Shown here one piece after another: positions 37,197 to 46,037 of a DNA stretch of 64,000 nt; the first letter of the stretch is position 1; every line of letters begins with the position of its first letter. The notes under the pieces are model-generated. The model worked only from the letters and a program-made list of their open reading frames with translations. It made no database searches and was not told the origin of the DNA. Made by a program: the position numbers and the translations under genes. Origin of the DNA: CAVPDE01 sp963707125 (lineage in GTDB: Bacteria > Desulfobacterota > DSM-4660 > Desulfatiglandales > HGW-15); the NCBI GenBank assembly GCA_963707125.1, contig CAVPOU010000023.1, positions 124,001 through 188,000 on the forward strand. Reading direction: 5' to 3'.

Positions 37197-37265
37197 TTGA
37201 CATAGCATCACGGCCAGGATATTCACTGTATCGTATTCTAAGATAGTGTTCCACAATACGAAACA
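37197..37265 (+). promoter_or_regulatory. IclR-gene promoter with probable autoregulatory operator
   Basis: TTGACA (37197-37202), 17 nt, TATTCA (37220-37225). Just downstream, GTATCGTATT (37228-37237) and AATACGAAAC (37255-37264) are inverted with one mismatch. The second arm lies in TGTTCCACAATACGAAACA (37247-37265), of the TGTTCC...GAAACA form seen in IclR-family sites. Binding here would cover the transcription start, fitting self-repression. Confidence 0.6.
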
Positions 37266-37268
37266 GCG

Positions 37269-38054
37269 ATGAAATCTCTTCACAAGGTTCTCGACATCAT
37301 CGAAACCGTGGCCAGGGAAGGAAGCATCGGCATCCGGGAGCTTTCCAGCCGCACAGGCTTTCCTCCGGCCACCATCCACCGGATGACCTCCACGCTGGTG
37401 GAGCGGCACTATCTCAAGCAGAACGCGGTGTCGAAAAAGCTCTCCCTCTCCATTCAGTTCCTGGAACTCGGCACCAAGGTGCAGCAGCATTTCAGCCTGA
37501 CCGCCATTGCGAGGCCCCATCTCGAAAAACTGATGGCCGAAACCCTAGAGAGCGTCAACCTCGCCGTGCAGGACGGCGATCATGTGGCTTATCTGGACCA
37601 CATCCGGAGCGACCACTCCATGCTGCAGCTCTTCACCAAACCCGGAGCCAGGGTCCCCCTCTACTGCACGGGCGTGGGCAAAATGCTTCTCAGCCGGTGG
37701 CCCTCCTCTCAAGTGGAAGATTATCTCGATCGAACGCCCTTGACTTCTCACACTCCCCACACCTTTGTGGACCGCGGCAAGCTCCTCCATGAACTGGCTC
37801 GCATCAGGACCCAGGGTTACTCCGTGGACAATCAGGAAATGGAGGAAGGGGTCCGGTGTGTGGCCGCCCTGGTGGCGGACCACCGAGGCGAGCCGGCAGG
37901 GGTGGTCTCCATATCCGGGGCGGCAATGCGCATCGCACCGCCGAAAATCAAGTTTTTCGCAAAATCCGTGATCGAGTGCTCTCAGGCCATCTCCATGGAC
38001 CTGGGTTTCAATCCCCCTCACCCCGCCCTCTCCCCCAGCTGGAGGAGAGGGTAA
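37269..38054 (+). CDS. IclR-family transcriptional regulator
   Basis: A 261-residue regulator. The N-terminal winged helix-turn-helix (about 1-65, GIRELSSRTGFPPATIHRMTS) binds DNA and the IclR effector domain (about 75-245) ends with VSISGAAMRI. IclR, AllR and KdgR relatives respond to glyoxylate, pyruvate or sugar acids. It is directly upstream of the carboligase, LarA and GlcDEF genes on the same strand, which it probably controls. A GGAAAAC-palindrome promoter upstream of the second TRAP cluster is another likely target. The last dozen residues (NPPHPALSPSWRRG) and stop codon are supplied by a palindromic repeat, so the natural C-terminus has been replaced. No clear ribosome site precedes the ATG. 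Confidence 0.87.
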   Translation: MKSLHKVLDIIETVAREGSIGIRELSSRTGFPPATIHRMTSTLVERHYLKQNAVSKKLSLSIQFLELGTKVQQHFSLTAIARPHLEKLMAETLESVNLAVQDGDHVAYLDHIRSDHSMLQLFTKPGARVPLYCTGVGKMLLSRWPSSQVEDYLDRTPLTSHTPHTFVDRGKLLHELARIRTQGYSVDNQEMEEGVRCVAALVADHRGEPAGVVSISGAAMRIAPPKIKFFAKSVIECSQAISMDLGFNPPHPALSPSWRRG

Positions 38055-38068
38055 GGGTGAGGGGGTAC
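38023..38068. repeat. CCCTCACCC palindrome overlapping the iclR 3' end
   Basis: CCCCCTCACCCCGCCCTCTC pairs with GAGAGGGTAAGGGTGAGGGG. The iclR-type gene reads into it and stops at the TAA inside. Sequence just downstream (ACGCC...TTTGTATTAG) matches the right end of the element at 22318-22448. Confidence 0.75.
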
Positions 38069-38132
38069 GCCTAGATGTAAAAAAAAACCTCATTTGTATT
38101 AGATACATTGTTAGAAGCAAAGGAGATCCACT

Positions 38133-39907
38133 ATGGCTAAGATGACGACAATGGCAGCGGCTGTAAGAATTCTTCAAAGCGAGGGCGTCAAGCACATCTT
38201 CGGGATACCCGGTGCGGGGATTCTCCCCTTCTACCGAGCGTTGAAGGATTTGGGGACCATTAAACACATGGTCACCCGTCACGAGGAAAGCGCCATCCAC
38301 ATGGCCGACGGCTACGCCCGCGCCCTGGGAACGGTGGGAGTGTGCGCGGCCACATCGGGTCCCGGAGCCAGCAACTTCGTTACGGGACTCTACACTGCGC
38401 AAGTGGACTCGATTCCCATCCTGGCCCTCACCGGCCAGAATGTACGGGCTCAACTGGATCGGGAGGCCTTCCAGGCGGTGAACATTGCCGAGGTGGTCAA
38501 GCCGATCACCAAGAAGTCCTACTGTATCAAGGATCCGGCCATGGTCCCCTGGATTTTCCGAGAGGCTTTCAAGATCATGCGGGAGGGCCGGCCCGGGCCG
38601 GTCTTGATTGACCTGCCCCTGGACGTTCAGAAGGAAGAGATTGAGTACGATTCGGAAGTCGATGCTCCTCTCCCCGTTCTGCGCATGCCTCCCCATGCGA
38701 AGCAGATCCAAAAAGCCGTGGATATGCTCCTGGCTGCCGAAAAACCCGTGATGCTCCTGGGCGGCGGCGTCATTGTCGCGGATGCCTGCAAGGAATTCGT
38801 GGCTCTGGCCGAGGCTCTCCAGGTTCCTGTGGTGACCAGCTATATGGGAAAGAGCGGCATCCCCTGGAACCATCCGCTCATGGCCGGGCACGTGGGCATC
38901 CAGTGCAACACCCGGTCCGGCAATCAGGTCTTTCTGGATTCAACGCTGGTCCTTGCTGTGGGGGCTCGTTTCAATGACCGGCACACCGGAGACGTCAAGG
39001 TGTACAAGGGCAACCGCAAGTTCATCCATGTCGACACGGATCCAGGCCAGTTGGGCAAGAACATCATGCCCGATCTTGGAATCTGCGCCGATGCCAAGCT
39101 GACGCTCCAGGCCTTGATCGAGGAAATAAAGCGCCGCAACGTCAAGCGGCCGCCAACGAAACTGGACATTTCCCAGATCCGGGCCAAGATGGAGCGCAAG
39201 ACCGACTACGACAACATTCCCATCAAACCCCAGCGCGTGTTCAAGGAAATCAACGAGTTCTTCGACGAGGACACCGTGTTCGTCACCTGCATTGGTCTGA
39301 ACCAGATCTGGTCGGGCCAGCTCCAGAAGGTCTCCAAGCCCAGGCATTACCTGGATTGCGGCGGGGCCGGACCCCTGGGCTGGGATATGCCGGCTTCCAT
39401 CGGAGTCAAAGTGGCGCGGCCGGACAAAGTGGTCGTGGATGTGGTCGGAGACTTCGGGTTTCAGTTCTGCATGGATGCCCTGCCCGTGGCCGTGATGTAC
39501 AAGGTCCCTTTTGTGATCGTGGTCCTGAACAACGGGTATCTCGGGCTCATCCGCCAGGCTGAGAAGTACATGTACGACATGAATTTCGAAGTGCAGATCT
39601 GGTATGACAGCTTGAGGGCTATCCAGGCCGAACAGGTTCCCATGGCCATGGCAGCAGGCGGCCGGGGCGCCGTCAACGTGGAACGCGCCCCCCAAGTCGC
39701 CGAGAACGAAGGCCGGGGATTCGACTTTGTGAAATTCGCAGAAGCTTGCGGCGCTGCAGGCGAGCGAGTTACAGACCCTAAGGAATCAAGGCCGCCCTGA
39801 AGAGGGGCGTTGAATCAGGCCTCCCTTACGTCGTGGACATCATCATGGAGCGGGAGACGGATTGTTCCATGGGCGCGGCCATTGACGCGATCCGGGAGTT
39901 TGAATAG
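38133..39907 (+). CDS. Glyoxylate-carboligase-like ThDP enzyme, one 3' frameshift
   Basis: A ThDP enzyme of the acetohydroxyacid synthase family, closest to Gcl by the KPQRVFKEIN, GAGPLGW, GDFGFQF and NNGYLGLIRQ segments. Gcl joins two glyoxylates to tartronate semialdehyde and CO2. The frame breaks near 39770; adding one base restores IKAALKRGVESGLPYVVDII and a Gcl-like end SMGAAIDAIREFE at 39907, about 590 residues. Position 51 is glutamate (RHEES), the canonical ThDP activator, where characterised Gcl has valine. This could mean a different substrate. About 25 extra residues (MAMAAGGRGAVN...) follow the LIRQ region. AAAGGAG precedes the ATG. GarR-like and aminotransferase genes at 2-4 kb would use the products. 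Confidence 0.8.
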
Positions 39908-39917
39908 GAAGTAAGCA

Positions 39918-40082
39918 GGGACAAAGGGACAAAGGGGAAGAAAGGGACAAAGTACCAAAGGGACAAAGATGCAAAGGGTAAAGACAAGAAAAGAAGTCTT
40001 CTGCTTTGTCCCTCTGTGCCTGTGTGCCTATGTCCCTTGTTTTGCTTTGTGCCTTTGTGCCTTTGCATCTTTGTGCCTCCGC
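39918..40082. repeat. GGGACAAAG-word hairpin, with a 95-nt perfect match elsewhere
   Basis: Left arm words GGGACAAAGGGACAAAGG, right arm CTTTGTGCCTTTGTGCC. Positions 39956-40050 are identical, as reverse complement, to 54334-54428. It lies between the carboligase and LarA genes. Confidence 0.85.
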
Positions 40083-40141
40083 AGTGATCCGGACACCAAG
40101 CTGAAGCCTTCGCCTTAACGCGAGCTCTAAGAGGGACTGTA

Positions 40142-41422
40142 ATGAAGATTGATCTCCTATACGGACGAAGGGGGCTGACCATTGATCTGCCTGAGGTGGT
40201 TCGTGCCCATGTGATCCGGAAGCATCCCATGCCTTTGCTTCCGGACCCTGGCGGAGCCGTTCGCCAGGCTCTGGAAAAACCAGTGGCATGCCCTTCCCTT
40301 CTGGAACTGGCTCAAGGGAAAAGAAATGCCTGCATCCTCATTTGCGACATCACCCGGCCGGTCCCTAACGGTCTGATCCTCCCGCCCCTCGTCGAGACTC
40401 TCACCCGAGCCGGGATCGCCAGGGAAAACATCCGCATCCTCGTTGCCACGGGCCTCCACCGCCCCAACGAAGGAGAGGAACTGGCAGAGATCGTCGGTTC
40501 TCCTGAAATCTTCCGCACTGTTCGCATTGAAAATCATTTTGCAAGGGACAGGGAGGCCCACGTAGACCTCGGCAGAACCTCGACCGGCATTCCCATCATG
40601 ATAGACCGCCGTTTCATAAAGGCGGATCTGAAAATCGTCACAGGCCTGGTAGAGCCTCATTTCATGGCAGGGTATTCCGGAGGCCGCAAAGTGGTTGCTC
40701 CGGGTGTGGCCTATCAGGACACCATCCTCATGTTTCACAGGGCCAGGATTCTGGAACACTGCAAGGCGGCAAATTGTATCATTGAAGGGAACCCGCTTCA
40801 CAACGAGCAGACGGAAATCGTCCGGGCTATCGGCGGCGTGGTTGCTGTAAACGTGGTCATTGATGAGGAAAGGCGACTGGGATTCGTGAATTTCGGTGAA
40901 GTTGAGGCCTCCCACGCTCGAGCGGTTGAGTTCATGAGAAAGTACGCAGAGATTAGAATCCCACGGCGTTTCAAAACCATTGTGACCACCTCGGCCGGGT
41001 ATCCTCTGGACAAGACTTACTACCAGACGGTGAAGGGCATGGTGGGGGTCATGGACATACTGGAGCCCGGAGGGACCATCATCATTGCCAGCGAGTGCTC
41101 CGAGGGCATGGGAAGCCGGGAATTCGCGGAAGCCCAGCAACTCCTGTGTCAGGTCGGGCCGGAGCGCTTCATGAACATGCTGGAGGGCCGGGACAAGGCC
41201 CTCATCGACGAGTGGGAGACGGAAATGCTCCTCAAACCCCTCCGGGTGGGCAACATCCAGCTCTATTCCACGGGGCTCTCGGAATCCGACCGGAAGCATG
41301 TGTTCGTGGAGACGGTCCCTTCAGTGGAGGCGGCGGTGGCAGCGAGCATTGAGACCCAGGGAGATGCCGAGGTCGCCGTGGTTCCTGAAGGACCGTATGT
41401 CATTCCGCTTTATGGTGTGTAG
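40142..41422 (+). CDS. LarA-family (nickel-pincer) 2-hydroxyacid racemase homologue
   Basis: A 426-residue intact protein. The key residues of Lactobacillus LarA are in place: H106 in ATGLHRP, H173 in EPHFMAGYSG, K183 in GGRK (cofactor attachment) and H199 in MFHR. The family racemises lactate, malate and other 2-hydroxyacids. It sits between the carboligase and GlcD genes, so it could convert an L-hydroxyacid to the D-form oxidised by GlcD. The larB, larC and larE cofactor genes are not in the window. AGAGGGAC precedes the ATG. The partner at 19068 is a divergent paralogue, so the two probably act on different acids. Confidence 0.87.
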   Translation: MKIDLLYGRRGLTIDLPEVVRAHVIRKHPMPLLPDPGGAVRQALEKPVACPSLLELAQGKRNACILICDITRPVPNGLILPPLVETLTRAGIARENIRILVATGLHRPNEGEELAEIVGSPEIFRTVRIENHFARDREAHVDLGRTSTGIPIMIDRRFIKADLKIVTGLVEPHFMAGYSGGRKVVAPGVAYQDTILMFHRARILEHCKAANCIIEGNPLHNEQTEIVRAIGGVVAVNVVIDEERRLGFVNFGEVEASHARAVEFMRKYAEIRIPRRFKTIVTTSAGYPLDKTYYQTVKGMVGVMDILEPGGTIIIASECSEGMGSREFAEAQQLLCQVGPERFMNMLEGRDKALIDEWETEMLLKPLRVGNIQLYSTGLSESDRKHVFVETVPSVEAAVAASIETQGDAEVAVVPEGPYVIPLYGV

Positions 41423-41458
41423 TACAGTGTCCGTATTTGTTCGCTGATCCCGGTTGCT

Positions 41459-41542
41459 ACCCCCTCCCACCAGGGGAGGGGAATTCTGAGCGCAGTCCGA
41501 CGTTTTCCTCCCCCTCGACGGGGGAGGCAAGGTGGGGGTGGA
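41459..41542. repeat. CCCTCCC/GGGAGGGG double hairpin
   Basis: The same two-hairpin unit as 5702-5804, here CCCCTCCCACCAGGGGAGGG and CTCCCCCTCGACGGGGGAG, between the LarA-like and GlcD genes. Confidence 0.75.
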
Positions 41543-41661
41543 GAAAAGCAGGCTCTTGATTTTTGGCTTCAACTGTGAATTGATAGGGACCCGGTCTGTT
41601 CCGGACCCGGGCGATGGATTGAATTCCACCTGTCACCCATTCGATAAGCAAAGGAGTTCCC

Positions 41662-43047
41662 ATGGAAAAGCAAACGCTCATCAACAAGCTGAAAGATGCC
41701 GTCGGCTCCGAGTATGTTCTTCATTCAGATATGGATCTCACCCTGTACGGGTATGACGCCTCCCTTCAAAAGGGCAAGCCCGATGTGGTGGTGCTCCCCA
41801 ATTCGACTGAAGAAGTTTCAAAGGTTGTGCGCCTGGCCTATGAAGAGAAGGTCCCCGTCATCGGCCGGGGCTCAGGGACGAACCTGAGCGGCGGAACCAT
41901 TCCGGTGAAAGGGGGCATTGTCGTTCATTTTTCCCGCATGAACCGGGTTCTCGAGGTGGACCTCCCCAACCGGACCGTGACCGTGGAGCCAGGTGTCATT
42001 ACCCTGGACCTCCAGACCATGCTCCTGAAAAAGGGTTTCGTCTATGCACCGGATCCGGCCAGTCAAAAGGTTTCCACCTTGGGCGGCAATTTCGGTGAGA
42101 ACTCAGGGGGGCCCCACTGTCTCAAGTACGGCGTGACCACCAATCATGTCCTGGGCGCTGAACTCGTGCTTCATGACGGCACAGTCATCTGGACCGGCGG
42201 CAAATCCCAGGACAATCCGGGATATGATCTCACGGGCCTTCTTGTGGGAAGTGAAGGCACGCTCGGAATCGCAACCAAGATTATGCTCAAGCTGATTCCA
42301 CCTCCGGAAGCCGTCAAAACCATGCTGGCCGTCTATGATGCCATTGAGGATGCCAGCAATACGGTCTCCGCCATCATCAGCGAGGGGATCGTTCCGGCCA
42401 CGCTGGAGATGATGGACAACCTGGTCCTCAAAGCCGTGGAAGAATCGGTCCACGCAGGATATCCTATGGACGCAGCAGCCGTCCTGATCATCGAACTGGA
42501 CGGCATGATCGACGGTATGGACCGGCAAGCTGAAAAAATCATGGAGATCTGCAAACGACACAAAGTGCGGGACATCCGGCTGGCCAAGAGCGAAGCGGAG
42601 CGCGCCGCTCTTTGGGCCGGCCGAAAAGGAGCCTTCGGTGCCGTGGCGCGGCTTCGGCCCAGCTACCTCGTCTGTGATGGAACCGTTCCGCGGACCAAGC
42701 TGCCCGAAGTTCTGAGCAAGGTGCTGGAGGTGGGGAAGAAGTACGAGTTGCCCATCGGCAATGTGTTCCATGCAGGTGACGGGAATCTTCATCCTCTCAT
42801 CCTCTTTGATGAAAGAAACGAAGAGATGCTCGATCGGGTGCACAAAGCGGCAGCGGAGATTCTGAAGATCTGTGCCGACGCCGGAGGAACCATCAGCGGG
42901 GAGCACGGTATCGGGACCGAGAAGCTCAGGGAAATGTCCCTTGTTTTCTCGGAGAACGACATTGGATTCATGCGTTCCATTAAGAAGGCCTTTGACCCCC
43001 ATGAGATGTGGAATCCCGGTAAGGTGATACCGCCGGCATCGGCATGA
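41662..43047 (+). CDS. glcD: Glycolate/D-2-hydroxyacid oxidase subunit GlcD
   Basis: A 461-residue VAO-fold flavoprotein. FAD contacts are in GRGSGTNLSGG and DPASQKVSTLGGN, and the C-terminal half has HAGDGNLHPLI and SGEHGIGTEK. It oxidises glycolate or a D-2-hydroxyacid such as D-lactate. It is followed by a second FAD-binding subunit (43273) and the iron-sulfur subunit (44744) in the order glcD-glcE-glcF. The gaps between these genes are repeat-filled, but all are co-directional. AAAGGAG precedes the start. It is a paralogue of 9511. Confidence 0.9.
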   Translation: MEKQTLINKLKDAVGSEYVLHSDMDLTLYGYDASLQKGKPDVVVLPNSTEEVSKVVRLAYEEKVPVIGRGSGTNLSGGTIPVKGGIVVHFSRMNRVLEVDLPNRTVTVEPGVITLDLQTMLLKKGFVYAPDPASQKVSTLGGNFGENSGGPHCLKYGVTTNHVLGAELVLHDGTVIWTGGKSQDNPGYDLTGLLVGSEGTLGIATKIMLKLIPPPEAVKTMLAVYDAIEDASNTVSAIISEGIVPATLEMMDNLVLKAVEESVHAGYPMDAAAVLIIELDGMIDGMDRQAEKIMEICKRHKVRDIRLAKSEAERAALWAGRKGAFGAVARLRPSYLVCDGTVPRTKLPEVLSKVLEVGKKYELPIGNVFHAGDGNLHPLILFDERNEEMLDRVHKAAAEILKICADAGGTISGEHGIGTEKLREMSLVFSENDIGFMRSIKKAFDPHEMWNPGKVIPPASA

Positions 43048-43084
43048 GGATGAGGGGAGATGGAGGCTGTGCGACAACAAAAAA

Positions 43085-43185
43085 ATTCCTCTCCCCCTTG
43101 AGGGGGAGAGGCTAGGTGAGGGGGTGTGGATTCAAGTACTTGCCCCCTCACCCCGACCCTCTCCCTCAAGGGAGAGGGAGTTATC
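43085..43185. repeat. Paired G/C hairpins of the CCCTCACCC class
   Basis: CTCTCCCCCTTGAGGGGGAG and, 60 bp on, CCCTCTCCCTCAAGGGAGAG; the flanks carry GTGAGGGGG and CCCCCTCAC. Between glcD and glcE. Confidence 0.75.
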
Positions 43186-43272
43186 GGACAGACTCGAGGG
43201 GTGATTTAGTGCATTCAAAACCACAGACAACGGACGACCCGCAACGGACTAGACAAGAAAAGGAGATGTGAC

Positions 43273-44715
43273 GTGGTGGAATTGAAAAAAGCCCTAGAAG
43301 AGCTAATCGGGATTGCAGGCCCGGATCGTCTTAAGACCGATCCTAGCGTTACCGCCCAATACGCCGTGGATGGTGTGATCCCCAAGGCGGTGGTGTTTCC
43401 CAAAGACACAAGAATGGTGGCGGCCCTTGTCCAATGCGCATGCCGCGGGAACCTGGCCATTGTCCCCTGGGGAAGCGGGACAAAGATGGCCATGGGAAAT
43501 CCTCCCAAGCGCCTGGACCTGGTGGTGTGCATGGCCAGGATGAATCACATGCTCGACGTGGACACGGCCAACCTGACCATCACGGTTGAGGCAGGCGTAA
43601 AATTCAGAGACGTTCAAGCCAGGCTGGCCACAGAGGAGGACCGGTGTTATCTGCCCTTGGAGGATCTCAAAACCGAGGCAGGGGAGTTTGTTTGCTCGGA
43701 CCGGTCCCACAGCGGCTGCTTCCTTCCCATGGATCCTCCCTTCAGCGAAAGGGCCACCATGGGAGGCGTCGTAGCCACAAACACCACCGGTCCCCGGCGT
43801 CTGCTCTACGGACTCCCAAGAGATCTCGTGCTCGGGGTGCGGTTTGTGACCCCCAAGGGCGATATCATTGGCGCCGGAGGCAAGACCGTGAAAAATGTTT
43901 CCGGTTACGACGTATCTAAGCTCATGATCGGTTCCCTGGGATCTCTCGGCATTCTTTGTGAAATGACCCTGAGGCTTCTTCCCCTTCCCGAGAAAATGGA
44001 GACCCTCCTCTTCTCCTTTGATGCCTTTTCTGATGCCGGCGCCTTTGCCGCAGCCATTCTTGGAACAAAGCTTCTGCCCGCAGCCGTGGAAGTGGCCAAC
44101 AAAGCGGCCATTGAAAACATGGATCTCCGGGGATCCCTGGATTTCAGCCCCGGCTCCCATGTTGTCATGGTGGCTTTGGAAGCGTTTGACGAGGCCGTGG
44201 CACGGATGCATAAGGAACTGCTTGCCATGGCCCAGCATTTCAAGGCCAAAGGGCACTCTCTTGTGCAGGAAGACAAGCACCGGCTCTTCTGGCTGACCGT
44301 GGGCGAGCTCCAGGGGTCTGCACATCAGCGTTTCCCGCGTCTTGTGGCCCTTCAGCTCAACTATCCCTTGTCGGCATGGAAGGCACTCTTTGAGTTTGCG
44401 GATAAGACTTTGTCGCAAGCTCGCCTGGATCACACCATGCTCTGTCACGCGGGAAACAGTGTCACCCTGATCAACCTTTTGTCGGGCACAAAAGGGACCG
44501 ACGATAAAGCTTTAATCGAGGCGGTTCAGGCACTCCTTGCCGAGTGCCGCAAAGCAGGGGGAAACCTGGTAGTGCAGAGAGCCCCTGCCGATCTCAAAAA
44601 GGCTCTTCCCGTTTGGGGGGAACCGGGTTCGGATCTGCCCCTGATGAAGAGGATCCGTGTTGAACTGGATCCGTTCGGAGTCATGAATCCCGGCCGTTTT
44701 GCCGTGGGTCTTTAG
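43273..44715 (+). CDS. GlcE-like FAD-binding subunit, long form
   Basis: A 480-residue flavoprotein with the PCMH FAD domain (PWGSGTKMAMG, about 67-77; RATMGGVVATNTTGPRR, about 158-174; KNVSGYDVSKL). It also has a long C-terminal region ending in DPFGVMNPGRF. GlcE subunits are usually about 350 residues; this one is as long as GlcD and keeps most of the C-terminal lobe but lacks the GEHGIG motif. It probably forms the GlcD-GlcE-GlcF complex. The start is GTG at 43273, 7 bases after AGGAG. The iron-sulfur subunit begins 28 bp after its stop. Confidence 0.85.
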   Translation: MVELKKALEELIGIAGPDRLKTDPSVTAQYAVDGVIPKAVVFPKDTRMVAALVQCACRGNLAIVPWGSGTKMAMGNPPKRLDLVVCMARMNHMLDVDTANLTITVEAGVKFRDVQARLATEEDRCYLPLEDLKTEAGEFVCSDRSHSGCFLPMDPPFSERATMGGVVATNTTGPRRLLYGLPRDLVLGVRFVTPKGDIIGAGGKTVKNVSGYDVSKLMIGSLGSLGILCEMTLRLLPLPEKMETLLFSFDAFSDAGAFAAAILGTKLLPAAVEVANKAAIENMDLRGSLDFSPGSHVVMVALEAFDEAVARMHKELLAMAQHFKAKGHSLVQEDKHRLFWLTVGELQGSAHQRFPRLVALQLNYPLSAWKALFEFADKTLSQARLDHTMLCHAGNSVTLINLLSGTKGTDDKALIEAVQALLAECRKAGGNLVVQRAPADLKKALPVWGEPGSDLPLMKRIRVELDPFGVMNPGRFAVGL

Positions 44716-44743
44716 AATTATTCAGAGAAAGAGGTCTTTGCGT

Positions 44744-45889
44744 ATGAATATCACTCAGCTTCGCAAGTTGTCTTACGATGAAGTCGCCAAGTGCAACAAA
44801 TGCGGTTTCTGTTTGCCCAACTGCCCGATCTACCTCGTTGAAGGAAAGGAGTCTTCAGCTCCCAGAGGCAGAAATGCCATTACCAGAGCCGTCATCGAGG
44901 GCCGGCTGGAGTGGAGTCCGGAGATCGAGAAATCCATTTTCTCCTGCCTGGGTTGCGGCGCATGCACCGCCGCATGCTTCCCTAAGGTCCAGACCAAGGA
45001 CCTCGTGTTTCGGGATCGGGAATGCCTGGTGGGCGAAGGATTGTACCCGAAGATCGCCGACTCGGTGGTCCGCTTCCTGGAAAAGGAGCACAACATCACT
45101 GATGACGACAACAGGGAGCGCGCCGAGTGGAAGGAACTGATCAAGAATCTGCCCGAGGGCGCGTTTGAAAAGGAGCGGGCGGAGGTGATCTTCTTCGTGG
45201 GATGCGTGGCCTCCTTTTTCCCGATGGCCCAGAAGATTCCCGTCAACATGGCCCGCATCATGGATCGGGCCAAGGTGGATTTCACCATCCTTGGCGGGGA
45301 GGAATGGTGCTGCGGTTTTCCCCTCATCGGAACAGGGATGCCCGACAAGATCAAGGCTCTGATGGAGCACAACATGCAGAAGGTCGAAGAGGTGGGAGCC
45401 AAGAAAGTGGTCTTCACTTGCCCTTCCTGTTACCACACGTGGAAACACCTCTACCGGTTGCCCGGCGTAGAACTCTACCATTCGAGCCAGATGCTTCACC
45501 AGATGATCCTGGACAAGAAGATCCCGCTCAAAGAAATGAACGTCACTGTGACCTATCATGACCCGTGTGATCTCGGCAGAAACAGCGGGGTCTTTGAAGA
45601 GCCGCGCCAGGTCCTCAAAGCGATTCCCGGCCTCAAACTCGTGGAAATGGCTTACAATCGCCAGCTTTCCATGTGTTGCGGAGGAGGAGGAAATGTGGAG
45701 ATGGTAAACCCCGAGCTCTCCGCCAAAGTGGCTCAGAGGAAGCTCCAGGACATCGCGGACACCAAGGCCGACATGGTCGTATCCTCTTGCCAGCAGTGCC
45801 TGAGAACCATTGCCACCAGGGCCCGCCGGGACAAAGTGGATCTGGTGGTGAAAGACCTGACGGAGCTGATCTTTGAAGCCATGTCGTAA
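44744..45889 (+). CDS. glcF: Glycolate oxidase iron-sulfur subunit GlcF / HdrD-like
   Basis: A 381-residue protein with two N-terminal 4Fe-4S sites (CNKCGFCLPNCP and CLGCGACTAACF) and two CCG domains (EEWCCGFPLIG, CPSCYHTW, MCCGGGGN, CQQCLRT). It takes electrons from GlcD/GlcE. It is closely similar in layout to the protein at 5864, down to the EEWCCGFPL and VTVTYHDPCDLGR stretches, so the two clusters share a recent ancestor. The ATG at 44744 follows AGAGG; an upstream start at 44699 would overlap the glcE end. Acceptor beyond it is unknown; the cytochrome at 11012 is a candidate. Confidence 0.9.
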   Translation: MNITQLRKLSYDEVAKCNKCGFCLPNCPIYLVEGKESSAPRGRNAITRAVIEGRLEWSPEIEKSIFSCLGCGACTAACFPKVQTKDLVFRDRECLVGEGLYPKIADSVVRFLEKEHNITDDDNRERAEWKELIKNLPEGAFEKERAEVIFFVGCVASFFPMAQKIPVNMARIMDRAKVDFTILGGEEWCCGFPLIGTGMPDKIKALMEHNMQKVEEVGAKKVVFTCPSCYHTWKHLYRLPGVELYHSSQMLHQMILDKKIPLKEMNVTVTYHDPCDLGRNSGVFEEPRQVLKAIPGLKLVEMAYNRQLSMCCGGGGNVEMVNPELSAKVAQRKLQDIADTKADMVVSSCQQCLRTIATRARRDKVDLVVKDLTELIFEAMS

Positions 45890-45892
45890 GAA

Positions 45893-46022
45893 ACGAGGAA
45901 AAAGGAGAAAGGACGAAAGGACAAAGGATAAAACGGAAATCCTTCAACTCTCAGCCTTAACTCTTTTTTCGTCTCTTGTCTCTTAACCTTTGTCCTTTTT
46001 CCTTTCTCCTTTAACCTTTTTT
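45893..46022. repeat. AAAGGACAAAGG-word hairpin
   Basis: Left words AAAGGAGAAAGGACGAAAGG, right words CCTTTGTCCTTTTTCCTTTC. It fills the gap between glcF and the transketolase-like gene. Confidence 0.75.
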
Positions 46023-46037
46023 GTTGAGGAGCTGAGT

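Noticed and set aside
43303..44448. Long minus-strand reading frame opposite glcE
   Set aside because: Shadow frame without family features; the plus strand encodes a recognisable flavoprotein.
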